Shown in pieces: positions 26,276 to 34,901 of a stretch of DNA of 64,000 nucleotides; position 1 is the first letter of the stretch; every line of letters begins with the position of its first letter. Origin of the DNA: DATARH01 sp050246595 (GTDB lineage: Bacteria > Pseudomonadota > Alphaproteobacteria > ATCC43930 > CGMCC-115725); contig JBFWVT010000012.1 of NCBI GenBank assembly GCA_050246595.1, forward strand, positions 1 to 64,000, read 5' to 3'. The translations under genes were made by a program, and so were the position numbers. Under the pieces are notes generated by a model. The model was not told the DNA's origin. It worked only from the letters and a program-made list of their open reading frames with translations, and made no database searches.

Positions 26276-28641
26276 TTCCGACTTTCCCGTGATGCCTCTT
26301 GGATCGCCCGCCACACCCGCTCCGACGTGGCGGGCATCTCGATATGCGTCACGCCAAACGCGGCAAGCGCATCGACGATCGCATTGATGACTACCCCCAG
26401 CGCCGGGGTCGTGCCGCCCTCGCCGGCCGGGCGCATGCCCAAGGGGTGCGTCGGGCACGGCACCTCGGACAGTTCGGTCGCGAAAAACGGCAAGAGGTCG
26501 GCGCGCGGCATCGCGTAATCCATAAACGAGCCGGTCAGAAGCTGCGCCGTGTCGCGGTCGTAGACGATTTGTTCCCATAGCGCCTGCCCGACCCCCTGCA
26601 CGATGCCGCCGTGGATCTGGCCGTGGACGATCATCGGGTTGATCGCGCGCCCGCAATCATCGACCGCGCTGTAGCGCACGATCTCGGTGCGCCCGGTCTC
26701 GGGATCGACCTCGACCTCGCAGACGTGGCAGCCATAGGGAAAGCTGGCGATATTGACGGTCTCGTCGCCCTCGCCCTTGAGCGGACCGCGCAGGTCTTCG
26801 GGCAGGTCGGGCCGGGTCTCGGCGGCGCGCGCCACCGCGAACAGACTCACCGCGCGATCGGTGCCCTTGACGCGAAACCTCCCCTCCGCGAATTCGAGAT
26901 CGGGGGTGGCAGCTTCGAGCAGATGGCCGGCGATGCGCAGCCCCTTTTCGATGATGATATTGGACGCGTTCAGCATGACGATGCTGGCGAGCCGCAATGC
27001 GCGGCCGGAATGCGCGCCGCCGCCGACCGAAACCCGGTCGGTGTCGCCGGTCACGAGACGCACGCTGTCGAGCGGGACACCGAGCCATTCGGTGACAAGC
27101 TGCGCAAAGCTGGTCTCGTGCCCCTGGCCCTGCGAGACGGTGCCGACGACGATTTCGATCTCGCCGCTGTCATTGTCGAGCGGTTTGACGGTGATCTCGG
27201 CCCGCTCGCGCGGCGCGCCGGTCGCGGTATCGACATAATTGGCGACCCCGATCCCGCGGCATTTGCCGCGCGCCCGTGCCGCCTGCCGCCGCGCCGGGAA
27301 CCCGTCCCAATCGGCGAGTTCGAGCACGCGCTCCATGACCCGCTGATACGCGCCGCTGTCATAGATCATGCCGAACGGGTTGGTGTACGGCATCATCGAT
27401 TCCGGCACGAGATTCCGGCGGCGCAATTCGATGCGGTCGATGCCGGTCTGGCGCGCCGCCAGATCGATCAGCCTTTCCATCACGAACATGACCTCGGGGC
27501 GGCCGGAGCTGCGATAGGGCCGGGTCGGCGCGGTGTTGGTCAGCGCGGCGCGGGCGCGGAAATGCACCGCCGGCACATGATAGATGCTCGACATGATCTC
27601 GACCCCCTTGTTCAGGGAGCCGAAGGCGAGCGCGTAGGCGCCCTGGTTGACGAGGTTCGAGCCGCGCATCGCCAGGAACGTGCCGTCCTTGTCGAGCGCC
27701 AGTTCGGCGGTCACAGCAAGATCGCGCGCCTGATGGTCGGCCGCGAAATACTCGCTGCGATCGCTTGTCCATTTGACCGGCCGGCCAAGTCGCCGCGCCG
27801 CCCAGGTCACGATCGCGAATTCCGGGTTGAAGCCGCCGCGCGTGCCGAAATTGCCGCCGACATCGTGCATCACGACGCGCGCCCGCTCGGGCGGGACGCC
27901 GAGCACGACCGCCAGATCGCGCCTCGGGCTGACCGCGCCGCCGGCCCCCGCGTGCAATGTGTAGCCTCCGGTGGCCGGGTCGTACTCGCCGATTGCGGCG
28001 CGCGGCTCCATCGGCACGCCGGCGATGCGCTGCACCCAGGTCTCGAAGCGGACGATGTGGGCGGCTGAAGCAAAGGCGGAATCGGTTGCCATGGGGTCGC
28101 CGACCTCGCCGTCGAGGATGATATTGGGACTGGCCTGCCGCGCCTGCGGGGCGTCGGGTTTGGCGGCAACAAGGCTGTGCGCGACGGCCGGCAGCGGTTC
28201 GTAATCGACCGCGATCAGTTCGGCGGCGTCCTTGGCCGCGGCAAGCGAGGTCGCGACGACGCAAGAAACGATCTCCCCGACATGACAGACTTCCGGGCCG
28301 ACGATCGCCTGCTGCGGCGGGCGGATTGTCGGAGACCCGTCCTTGTTCCTGATGCTGATATCGGCCGGATGGTTGTTGGCGATATTCGGCAGCGGGTTGA
28401 TCCCGTCGGCGCGCAAATCGGCGGCGGTCAGCACGGCCAGCACGCCGGGAGCGGCGCGCGCAGCCTCGGTGTCGATAGCGCGGATCAGCGCGTGCGCGTG
28501 CGGCGAGCGCAGCATGACCGCATAGGCCTGCCCCGGCAGGTTGAGGTCGTCGCTGTACCGCCCCCGCCCGGTCAGCAAACGCAAATCCTCGCGCCGCCGC
28601 ACCGGCCGGCCGATACCCGTATCACTTACCCCGCCGTCCAT
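26242..28641 (-). CDS. Xanthine dehydrogenase family molybdopterin-binding large subunit
   Basis: The 799-residue product is a molybdenum hydroxylase large subunit (CoxL/XDH type), which oxidises carbon substrates with water-derived oxygen at a molybdopterin-cytosine-type cofactor. Conserved features include GRPVRRREDLRLLTGRGRY at the N-terminus, HDVGGNFGTRG, the pterin-contacting GQGHETSFAQL and the C-terminal GEGGTTPALGVVINAIVDAL. The active-site loop is PYRSSGRPE, not the AYRCSFR of true CO dehydrogenase, so it is a form II or other hydroxylase. The FAD and iron-sulphur subunits are not next to it. The last residues (NSPRRHGGHGG) are encoded by the MITE-like element. ATG 28641 was chosen because homology starts there; the upstream repeat sequence is open but unrelated. 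Confidence 0.91.
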   Translation of the reverse strand: MDGGVSDTGIGRPVRRREDLRLLTGRGRYSDDLNLPGQAYAVMLRSPHAHALIRAIDTEAARAAPGVLAVLTAADLRADGINPLPNIANNHPADISIRNKDGSPTIRPPQQAIVGPEVCHVGEIVSCVVATSLAAAKDAAELIAVDYEPLPAVAHSLVAAKPDAPQARQASPNIILDGEVGDPMATDSAFASAAHIVRFETWVQRIAGVPMEPRAAIGEYDPATGGYTLHAGAGGAVSPRRDLAVVLGVPPERARVVMHDVGGNFGTRGGFNPEFAIVTWAARRLGRPVKWTSDRSEYFAADHQARDLAVTAELALDKDGTFLAMRGSNLVNQGAYALAFGSLNKGVEIMSSIYHVPAVHFRARAALTNTAPTRPYRSSGRPEVMFVMERLIDLAARQTGIDRIELRRRNLVPESMMPYTNPFGMIYDSGAYQRVMERVLELADWDGFPARRQAARARGKCRGIGVANYVDTATGAPRERAEITVKPLDNDSGEIEIVVGTVSQGQGHETSFAQLVTEWLGVPLDSVRLVTGDTDRVSVGGGAHSGRALRLASIVMLNASNIIIEKGLRIAGHLLEAATPDLEFAEGRFRVKGTDRAVSLFAVARAAETRPDLPEDLRGPLKGEGDETVNIASFPYGCHVCEVEVDPETGRTEIVRYSAVDDCGRAINPMIVHGQIHGGIVQGVGQALWEQIVYDRDTAQLLTGSFMDYAMPRADLLPFFATELSEVPCPTHPLGMRPAGEGGTTPALGVVINAIVDALAAFGVTHIEMPATSERVWRAIQEASRESRNSPRRHGGHGG

Positions 28642-28671
28642 GTTTCTCTCACTCCCGTGCCGCCCCGTATT

Positions 28672-28830
28672 CCCCTCTCCGCCCTTTAGGGGGGAGAGGG
28701 AGGGGCCCGGCGCGCAAGCGCCGGGAGGGTGAGGTGGGCCCCCGGCAATCTCTCTGGAATCCCCCACCCCGGATCAAGTCCGGGGCAGGCTCTCACCCCG
28801 ACCCTCTCCGCCCCCAGGGGCGGAGAGGGG
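28672..28830. repeat. Composite intergenic palindromic repeat
   Basis: A 159-bp element is bounded by the 13-bp inverted repeat CCCCTCTCCGCCC (28672-28684 and 28818-28830). It contains further palindromes, including a GGCGC-centred stem and CCCCGGATCAAGTCCGGGG. It fills the gap between two minus-strand genes and belongs to the same family as 41631-41767 and 49106-49237. Confidence 0.72.
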
Positions 28831-28852
28831 GTATTTTCAAATCGGGTTTGTG

Positions 28853-30031
28853 TTACGCCGCGTCGAGCTTGAAGAACTTCACCGCATTGCCGGCCCACAT
28901 CTTCGCCTTCTCGTCGGCCGGCACGTTCTCGTAAATCTCGTCGATCAGCGGGCGCGAGTTCGGCCATTCGTTTTCGATATGCGGGAAGTCGGTTGCGAAC
29001 ATGATGTGATCGACCCCGACATGGTGCCGCATCTCGACCGCAACCCGTTCGTACTGCACCGTGAAATGGACGTTTTCGCGGACGTAGTGGCTCGGTAGTT
29101 CTTTCAATGGCTTGAAGCCGAGCATCTCCTCGGCCCAGTTCAGATGCCGCTTGTACCAGAGGTCCATGTGTTCGAGCCAGAACGGGACCCATCCCAATCG
29201 CGTCTCGGCGAAAAACACCTGGAGCCGCGGATAGCGCTCGAACACCCCGGCCAGCACGAGCTGCGCGATGCTGACCGAGGGCGGCAGGCCGAAATTGCAA
29301 ATCCATTCGAGAAACGGCCGGCGCAGCCGCGCCATGATCTCGGGGTCCTCCTTCGGGTATCTAAAGGTCGGATGGTTGGCGCGCGCTCCCGTGCGGTAGA
29401 GCTGGACATGCACCGTCACCGGCATGTCGAGATCGAGCGCGGCGGCCCAGAACCGGTCGTCCTCGGGTGTCGGATACCCCTTCGCGTTCGGCAAGGCGCC
29501 GAGCAATACGCCTTTGAGGCCGAGCTTTTTGCAATGCTCCATCTCGGCAATGGCATCATCGACATTGGTGATCGGGATGACCCCCATGCCAATGAGACGA
29601 TCCGGCGCGACGGCGCAGTATTCCTCGCCGAGCCAGTCGTTGTAGCCGCGGATCACGGCCTTGTAGACCTCGTCATGCGCGATGTTGCGCCAGAACACCG
29701 GCCCCGCGACCATCGCCGCGAACAGAACCTCGGCGTCGATCCCGTCCTGGTCCTGCTCGCGGACGCGCTGCTCCGGGCCGCCGGTGCCGGCCGCGTCGGC
29801 GACCTTGAGACCAAAGGGCTGCCACGTCCCGGCCGCCCGCCCGGCGCGCAGATCGAGAAAATTGGCTTCCAGCAGCGGCTGACCCTCGATCATCAGCGCG
29901 TCGCCACCGTCGGGGAGCTTGACCGTATGCGGCGCCCGTTCCCGGTATTTTTCGGGCACCCGGTGCACCCAGCGCTCGGGCGGCACTTCGAGATGCCCGT
30001 CCGCCGACATCAGCCTGTATTGTCTCGGCAT
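28853..30031 (-). CDS. Amidohydrolase family protein (ACMSD-like TIM barrel)
   Basis: The 392-residue product belongs to the amidohydrolase_2 family (COG2159). The metal motif is D-G-H in MSADGHLEVP rather than the usual HxH, a variant common in this subgroup; further motifs are PVTVHVQLYRTG, FAETRLGWVPFWLEHMD and the C-terminal MFATDFPHIENEWPNS with the likely metal/catalytic Asp. Members decarboxylate or hydrolyse aromatic acids. It lies upstream of the molybdenum enzyme on the same strand and could act with it. A similar protein is encoded at 41775-42914. Confidence 0.88.
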   Translation of the reverse strand: MPRQYRLMSADGHLEVPPERWVHRVPEKYRERAPHTVKLPDGGDALMIEGQPLLEANFLDLRAGRAAGTWQPFGLKVADAAGTGGPEQRVREQDQDGIDAEVLFAAMVAGPVFWRNIAHDEVYKAVIRGYNDWLGEEYCAVAPDRLIGMGVIPITNVDDAIAEMEHCKKLGLKGVLLGALPNAKGYPTPEDDRFWAAALDLDMPVTVHVQLYRTGARANHPTFRYPKEDPEIMARLRRPFLEWICNFGLPPSVSIAQLVLAGVFERYPRLQVFFAETRLGWVPFWLEHMDLWYKRHLNWAEEMLGFKPLKELPSHYVRENVHFTVQYERVAVEMRHHVGVDHIMFATDFPHIENEWPNSRPLIDEIYENVPADEKAKMWAGNAVKFFKLDAA

Positions 30032-30176
30032 TTCCGCCCCTCCTGCGTATCTCCCGCCATCTTAGCAAGCGCCGCGCACAGGAGCGATATCCGTTCACCG
30101 GACATCGAAAACGCAAGGTAATGGGCGGATTGGCCGCCCCGTGCTAAAAAACGGCAACGATATTCGGAGAGCGATC

Positions 30177-31379
30177 ATGGATCTTCGCTTCAGCCCGGAA
30201 GAACAGGTGTTTCACGCCGAGTTGCGCGGCTTTATCCGCGACAACCTGCCGGAAGAGATCGCCGCGCGCATGAAGGACGGCCGAGCCTCGCGCAAGGAGG
30301 ACATCGTGGCATGGCAGCGCATCCTGAACGCGCGCGGCTGGGCCGCCTATAGCTGGCCCCGGGAATGGGGCGGGCCGGGCTGGTCGGCCGTCCAGCGCAT
30401 GATTTTTCTGGAGGAAATCCAGACCTACCCGGCCCCCGAGGTACAGCCGTTTAACATCACGATGATCGGGCCGGTGCTGATCCAGTTCGGCAGCGAGGAG
30501 CAGAAAACGCGCTTTCTGCCGCGCGCCGCCAATCTCGACGATTGGTGGTGCCAGGGCTTTTCGGAGCCGGGCGCCGGTTCGGACCTCGCGGCGCTGAAGA
30601 CCGCCGCCCGCCGCGAGGGCGACGAGTACGTCGTCAACGGCCAGAAGATCTGGACCTCGACCGCGCACCAGGCCGATTGGTGCTTTGTCCTGGTGCGCAC
30701 CAACCCGAACGCTCCGAAGAAGCAGGAGGGCATCTCGTTTCTGCTGGTCGATATGAAGACCCCCGGCATCACGGTGCGGCCGATCATCTCGATCGACGGC
30801 AGCCATCACCTGAACGAGGTGTTTTTTGACGATGTGCGCGTGCCGGCCGCGATGCTGGTCGGCGAGGAAAACAAGGGTTGGGACGTCGCGAAATTTCTGC
30901 TCGGCAACGAGCGCACCGGCATCGCCCGGCTCGGCAAGTCAAAGGAGCGGGTCAAGTTCGCCAAGCAGCAGGCGAAGGAGATGCGCGAGGGCGGCCGCCC
31001 GCTGATCGAGGACCCGGAATTCCGCCGCCGCATCGCCTTGCTCGAAACCGAGCTGAAATCGCTCGAAATCACGCAATTGCGCGTGCTGTCCGCGCAGAAG
31101 GCCGGCGAGCGGCGGCAGGACCCGCTGACCGCGGTGCTGAAGCTGAAGGGCACCGAGCTGCTGCAAGCCACCACCGAGCTGGCGATGGATGTCGGCGGTC
31201 CGCTCGCGATGCCGGACTGGGAAGACGAGCTGGAGGCGCTCAGCAACGAGCCGGAACTGGGTCCGGTCTGGGCCACCGAGGCGACCCGCTCCTACCTGTT
31301 CCTGCGCGCCGCCTCGATCTACGGCGGCACCAACGAGATCATGAAGAACATCGTCTCAAAGGGCGTATTGGGGCTGTAG
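30177..31379 (+). CDS. Acyl-CoA dehydrogenase, PimC-like large subunit
   Basis: The 400-residue flavoprotein oxidises acyl-CoA to enoyl-CoA. The ACAD motifs WCQGFSEPGAGSDLAALKT, GQKIWTSTAHQADW and SIYGGTNEIMKNIVSKGVLG are present; the Glu of YEGT-type dehydrogenases is Gly here, as usual in this subgroup. With the next ACAD gene it forms a large/small pair resembling PimC/PimD pimeloyl-CoA dehydrogenase, used for dicarboxylic or alicyclic acid degradation. ATG 30177 follows CGGAGA. Electron-transfer flavoprotein genes are not in the window. Confidence 0.9.
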   Translation: MDLRFSPEEQVFHAELRGFIRDNLPEEIAARMKDGRASRKEDIVAWQRILNARGWAAYSWPREWGGPGWSAVQRMIFLEEIQTYPAPEVQPFNITMIGPVLIQFGSEEQKTRFLPRAANLDDWWCQGFSEPGAGSDLAALKTAARREGDEYVVNGQKIWTSTAHQADWCFVLVRTNPNAPKKQEGISFLLVDMKTPGITVRPIISIDGSHHLNEVFFDDVRVPAAMLVGEENKGWDVAKFLLGNERTGIARLGKSKERVKFAKQQAKEMREGGRPLIEDPEFRRRIALLETELKSLEITQLRVLSAQKAGERRQDPLTAVLKLKGTELLQATTELAMDVGGPLAMPDWEDELEALSNEPELGPVWATEATRSYLFLRAASIYGGTNEIMKNIVSKGVLGL

Positions 31380-31412
31380 CGCTCTCCCATCTGCGTGAAT
31401 TCTATTCCCCTT

Positions 31413-31482
31413 GCGCGGGCTTGACCCGCGCATCCACGTCTTTCGGCGGGCAAAGACATGGGTGGCCGGATCAAGTCCGGCC
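31413..31482. repeat. Pair of REP-like palindromes
   Basis: Two 19-bp palindromes, 31413-31431 (GCGCGGGCTTGACCCGCGC) and 31464-31482 (GGCCGGATCAAGTCCGGCC), lie between the two acyl-CoA dehydrogenase genes. They are of the same type as 25574-25643 and have the same spacing arrangement. Confidence 0.75.
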
Positions 31483-31510
31483 ACGGGGTCCAGAGTGAAG
31501 GACCTTTTGT

Positions 31511-32662
31511 ATGGATTTCGACCTGACCGACGAACAACGGCTTCTGCGCGACAGCATCGACCGGCTGCTGGCGGACAACTACACGTTCGAGAAGCGCAAG
31601 GGTCACCTCGCCGAACCCGAGGGTTGGAGCCGCGCGCTGTGGTCGCAATATGCCGAGTTGGGGCTGCTCGGGCTGCCGTTCCCCGAACAATATGGCGGGT
31701 TCGGCGGCGGCGGGGTCGAGACCATGCTGGTCATGGAGGCGTTCGGCCGGGCGCTGGCGCTGGAGCCGTATCTCGCGACAATCGTGCTGGCCGGAACCGC
31801 GCTGCGCCTCGCCGGCAATGAGACGCAGCAGAGCGCGCTGTTGCCGCAAATCGCCGCGGGCGAAAAACTGTTCGCCGTCGCGCATGGCGAGCGGCAGGCG
31901 CGCTACGATCTGCCCGACGTGCTGACCAAAGCCGCCCGCAAAGGCGATAGCTGGGTCATCGACGGCGCCAAAAGCGTCGTATTGCACGGCGACAGCGCCG
32001 ACACGCTGATCGTCAGCGCCCGCAGCTCGGGCGACCGCAACGACACCGCCGGGATCACGCTGTTTCTGGTCGATGGCAATGCCAGCGGCGTCGCCCGCCG
32101 CTCCTACGCGCTGCGCGACGGCACCAGAGCGGCCGAAATCGCGCTGAGCGGGGTCGAAATCGGGTCCGATGCCGTGCTCGGCGAAATCGGCGGCGCGTTC
32201 CCGGTCATCGAGCGCGTTGTCGAGGCTGGTATCGCCGCGATGGCGGCCGAGGCGGTCGGCGCGATGGAGACGATGCAGGCGATGACCCTGGAATACCTGA
32301 AGACCCGACAGCAATTCGGCCAGCCGATCGGCCGCAACCAGGCCTTGCAGCACCGCGCGACTGAGATGTTTGTCACGCTCGAACAGGGCCGCAGCATGGC
32401 AATGCTGGCGGCGATGACGATCGACGAACCGGATACTGGTATCGAGAATAGGGCCGAGCGCGCCCGCAACATCGCGATGGTCAAGGCCGGGGTCGGGCAG
32501 GCGGCGCGCTTCGTGTCGCAGAACGCGGTGCAATTGCACGGCGGCATCGGGATGACCGAGGAATACGCGGTCGGCCATTATTTCCGGCGCGTCATGGTCA
32601 TCGAGCACACCTTTGGCGACACGGCGCACCATCTCTCGCGCCTCGCCCGGCAGGCGGCCTGA
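31511..32662 (+). CDS. Acyl-CoA dehydrogenase, PimD-like small subunit
   Basis: The 383-residue product starts MDFDLTDEQRLLRDSIDRLL and has a complete ACAD helical and FAD-binding architecture, with the conserved C-terminal QLHGGIGMTEEYAVGHYFRR. The middle substrate-binding motif is degenerate (AVAHGERQARYDLPDVLTKA), as in PimD-type small subunits that pair with a larger partner. It follows the PimC-like gene by 131 bases containing a palindromic repeat. I infer a heteromeric dehydrogenase for a dicarboxyl-CoA or long-chain substrate. Confidence 0.88.
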   Translation: MDFDLTDEQRLLRDSIDRLLADNYTFEKRKGHLAEPEGWSRALWSQYAELGLLGLPFPEQYGGFGGGGVETMLVMEAFGRALALEPYLATIVLAGTALRLAGNETQQSALLPQIAAGEKLFAVAHGERQARYDLPDVLTKAARKGDSWVIDGAKSVVLHGDSADTLIVSARSSGDRNDTAGITLFLVDGNASGVARRSYALRDGTRAAEIALSGVEIGSDAVLGEIGGAFPVIERVVEAGIAAMAAEAVGAMETMQAMTLEYLKTRQQFGQPIGRNQALQHRATEMFVTLEQGRSMAMLAAMTIDEPDTGIENRAERARNIAMVKAGVGQAARFVSQNAVQLHGGIGMTEEYAVGHYFRRVMVIEHTFGDTAHHLSRLARQAA

Positions 32663-32728
32663 TCGCACCGCCCTTGGTGTCTGCGGCACCGATCGCGGGG
32701 CCGCCCGATTGCGTTCCCTGTCGGTCCC

Positions 32729-32945
32729 GTGCCGGTGCCATCCATCCGGCAATGCGCGGTTCCGCTGCCGCCGGCGCTGTCGATTGTCTCGCAGGCGGTG
32801 CTCGGCATGCTGTTCGGAGTGCTGGGCCTCTGCTGGGCCTCTGCTGGCCTCGGCCCTGATCGTTGTGATCCCGATCCTGGTCCCGGCCGTTTATCTGCGA
32901 ACCGTGCTCGGCGATCCGGCCGAGCGCTTCAATAAGCGCCAATGA
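32729..32945 (+). pseudogene. Remnant of AI-2E family transporter C-terminus
   Basis: The reading frame starting at 32729 gives PPALSIVSQAVLGMLFGVLG, and another frame continues with LLASALIVVIPILVPAVYLR and TVLGDPAERF, ending at 32945. Together they look like the last two helices and tail of an AI-2E family (PerM/TqsA) permease, from memory of the family. The break coincides with a tandem repeat of an 11-base unit (GGGCCTCTGCT) near 32824-32846. Nothing of the remaining protein is present upstream, so this is a decayed fragment. Confidence 0.5.
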
Positions 32946-33002
32946 ACTTTCGGTTTTCGGTATTCGTTCAAAGGCAGCTTTGAACCGGCGGCAACAGCGC
33001 GC

Positions 33003-33449
33003 ATGGACCAGTTCACGATTCTTCCACACCTGCTGGCGCTCTCGGCGGCCTATGCGCTGGCGTTTCCAATCGCCTGGGATCGGGAAAGCGAGGCGCGCAG
33101 CGCCGGATTGCGCACTTTTCCGCTGGTCTCGATCGCCGCGTGCGGCTTTGTGCAGGCGACCGAAAGTTTCGCCGCCTCGGAACCCGAGGCCATGGCCCGA
33201 ATCATCGAGGGGCTGATTACCGGAGTCGGGTTTGTCGGCGGCGGCGCGATCATCAAGCATGGCAGTTCGGTCCGCGGGACCGCCACGGCGGCGAGCCTGT
33301 GGGCGACCGGGGCGACGGGCGCGGCTGTCGGGCTCGCCGAGTATGATGTCGCCGTCATCATCTCGGTGTTTACGTTCTTGACGCTCCGCCTGACGCGCTT
33401 CTTCAAGAAGGAAGCGCAAGACGACCCAGAACACGAGGACTCTTGTTGA
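33003..33449 (+). CDS. MgtC/SapB family membrane protein
   Basis: The 148-residue product has the MgtC/SapB domain: a first helix (LPHLLALSAAYALAFPIAWD), then RSAGLRTFPLVSIAACGF, IEGLITGVGFVGGGAIIKHG and TAASLWATGATGAAVGLAEY. Four membrane segments are likely. MgtC-like proteins modulate ATP synthase and phosphate or magnesium homeostasis in the pathogens where they were studied; the function of short environmental members is unknown. It follows the transporter remnant. Confidence 0.9.
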   Translation: MDQFTILPHLLALSAAYALAFPIAWDRESEARSAGLRTFPLVSIAACGFVQATESFAASEPEAMARIIEGLITGVGFVGGGAIIKHGSSVRGTATAASLWATGATGAAVGLAEYDVAVIISVFTFLTLRLTRFFKKEAQDDPEHEDSC

Positions 33450-33540
33450 GAACGCTTTCCGCCCGAGCGCGTTACGGCCAAGTCAGACTTTCGGCGGGGC
33501 GTAAATGCAAGGCGGGGCGGCGGGTCAGAGCGGTCGAGCG

Positions 33541-34665
33541 TTAATACACCGCCCCCCGCGCGGTGATCGGCCAGACGCTTTCGACGCGGTCGCCGCGGAT
33601 GCCGACATACCAGTCGTACAGGTTGACCGTCGGGTCGCAATGACCGGGCACGAGCCGCACCTTGTCGCCGAGCTTCAGGCGGTTTGTCGCGCCGCCGATC
33701 GCCAGCCTGCCATGCTCGTCGGAAGCGCGCTCGTAGGTCGCGGCCGGCTCGTCCCACACGGTCGGCGGTCCGGAATCGAAGGCCAGCGCCTTCAGCCCGG
33801 CATCGACGATCGCGCGCTCGTCGTTGGGCCGGCTCATCACGGTCGCCCAGACGAACAGCGAATGCTCGAACGCGTCGGTCATCCTGCCGTCGCGCTCCAG
33901 ATTGCGGCCGTAATCGGCGTCCATAAAGACATAGGAGCCGCATTGCAATTCGGTATAGACGCCGCTGCCGGTCTCGAACTCGAACGTGCCGGTGCCGGCG
34001 CCGGTGATGTTGTCGCAGGCGATGCCGTTGGCGCTCAGCAGATCGCGCGTCGCCGCCGCCTTCTCGACCGCGCCGGCGATCGCCTTTTGCCGCTCGTCCC
34101 AGCCGCGCAGATGCTGCGCCGAGCCGTGATAAGCCTGCAAGCCGGCAAAGCGCAGCCGCCGCGAATCGCCGATGCGGCGCGCCAGATCGAGCGCCGGCTC
34201 GCCGGGTTCGACGCCGCAGCGATTGCCGCCCATGTTGATCTCGACATGCACCGGCAGGCTCGCGACCCCGGCCTCGGCCGCCGCGGTATCGAGATCGGCG
34301 ATCTGCGCCGGATCGTCGACGCACACCCCGACCCGCGCGGTGTGCGCCAGCGCCATCAGCCGGCGCAATTTCTGCCGTCCGACCACCTCGTTGGTGACGA
34401 GCACATCGCGCACGCCGCCATAGACCATCGCCTCGGCCTCGCTGACCTTTTGCACGCAGACCCCGACCGCGCCGAGTTCGATCTGTTTCAGCGCGATGAC
34501 CGGGCATTTGTGCGTCTTGGCGTGCGGCCGCAGCCGCACCCTGCCCCGCACGCGCTCGGCGAGCCGCTTGAGGTTGCGCTCGAACGCATCGAGATCGACG
34601 ATCAGCGCCGGGGTATCGACCTCGTCGAGCGACATGCCGATCTCGGCGGGCGGGCGGGTAGTCAT
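33541..34665 (-). CDS. D-threonine aldolase / D-serine dehydratase-like PLP enzyme
   Basis: The 374-residue product has the fold III alanine racemase-type barrel of DSD1-family enzymes. The PLP lysine is K50 in RPHAKTHK, and the C-terminal metal site is present as PGHCDPTVN (His and Asp, as in D-threonine aldolase). These enzymes cleave or dehydrate D-beta-hydroxy amino acids using PLP and a divalent metal. GGAG lies six bases before ATG 34665; the longer frame to 34785 lacks homology. Nearby D-amino-acid genes include the D-aminoacylase at 39911, though not in the same operon. Confidence 0.9.
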   Translation of the reverse strand: MTTRPPAEIGMSLDEVDTPALIVDLDAFERNLKRLAERVRGRVRLRPHAKTHKCPVIALKQIELGAVGVCVQKVSEAEAMVYGGVRDVLVTNEVVGRQKLRRLMALAHTARVGVCVDDPAQIADLDTAAAEAGVASLPVHVEINMGGNRCGVEPGEPALDLARRIGDSRRLRFAGLQAYHGSAQHLRGWDERQKAIAGAVEKAAATRDLLSANGIACDNITGAGTGTFEFETGSGVYTELQCGSYVFMDADYGRNLERDGRMTDAFEHSLFVWATVMSRPNDERAIVDAGLKALAFDSGPPTVWDEPAATYERASDEHGRLAIGGATNRLKLGDKVRLVPGHCDPTVNLYDWYVGIRGDRVESVWPITARGAVY

Positions 34666-34901
34666 CGCAGGCTCCGCGGCTGAATGCGCACGACCGAAAC
34701 CTTGTGCAATCGGACGGGAAATGCAACGGGCGTCGCGGTTCTGCCGCGGCATCGGGGCATTTGCCCGAGGAGGCGCGACAAGCACCGCATTCCGGGCGGA
34801 ATGCCGTTTGCCCAGACCGAGGGGGAAGAGCCGCCCGGCGCTCCCCGCCCTTGATTGGCGAATGGCTTTGGCGAGCGCCGGGTGACACGCGAGACGGGTG
34901 A

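Noticed and set aside
26242..28641. Annotation as carbon monoxide dehydrogenase large subunit
   Set aside because: The active-site loop is PYRSSGRPE, not AYRCSFR, and the medium and small subunits are missing nearby.
32598..33434. 278-codon minus-strand frame opposite MgtC
   Set aside because: Antisense to the clear MgtC domain; Arg-rich product without domains or ribosome site.
33050..34888. 612-codon minus-strand frame
   Set aside because: It spans the plus-strand MgtC gene and a different frame of the D-threonine-aldolase-like gene; no domain is recognisable.
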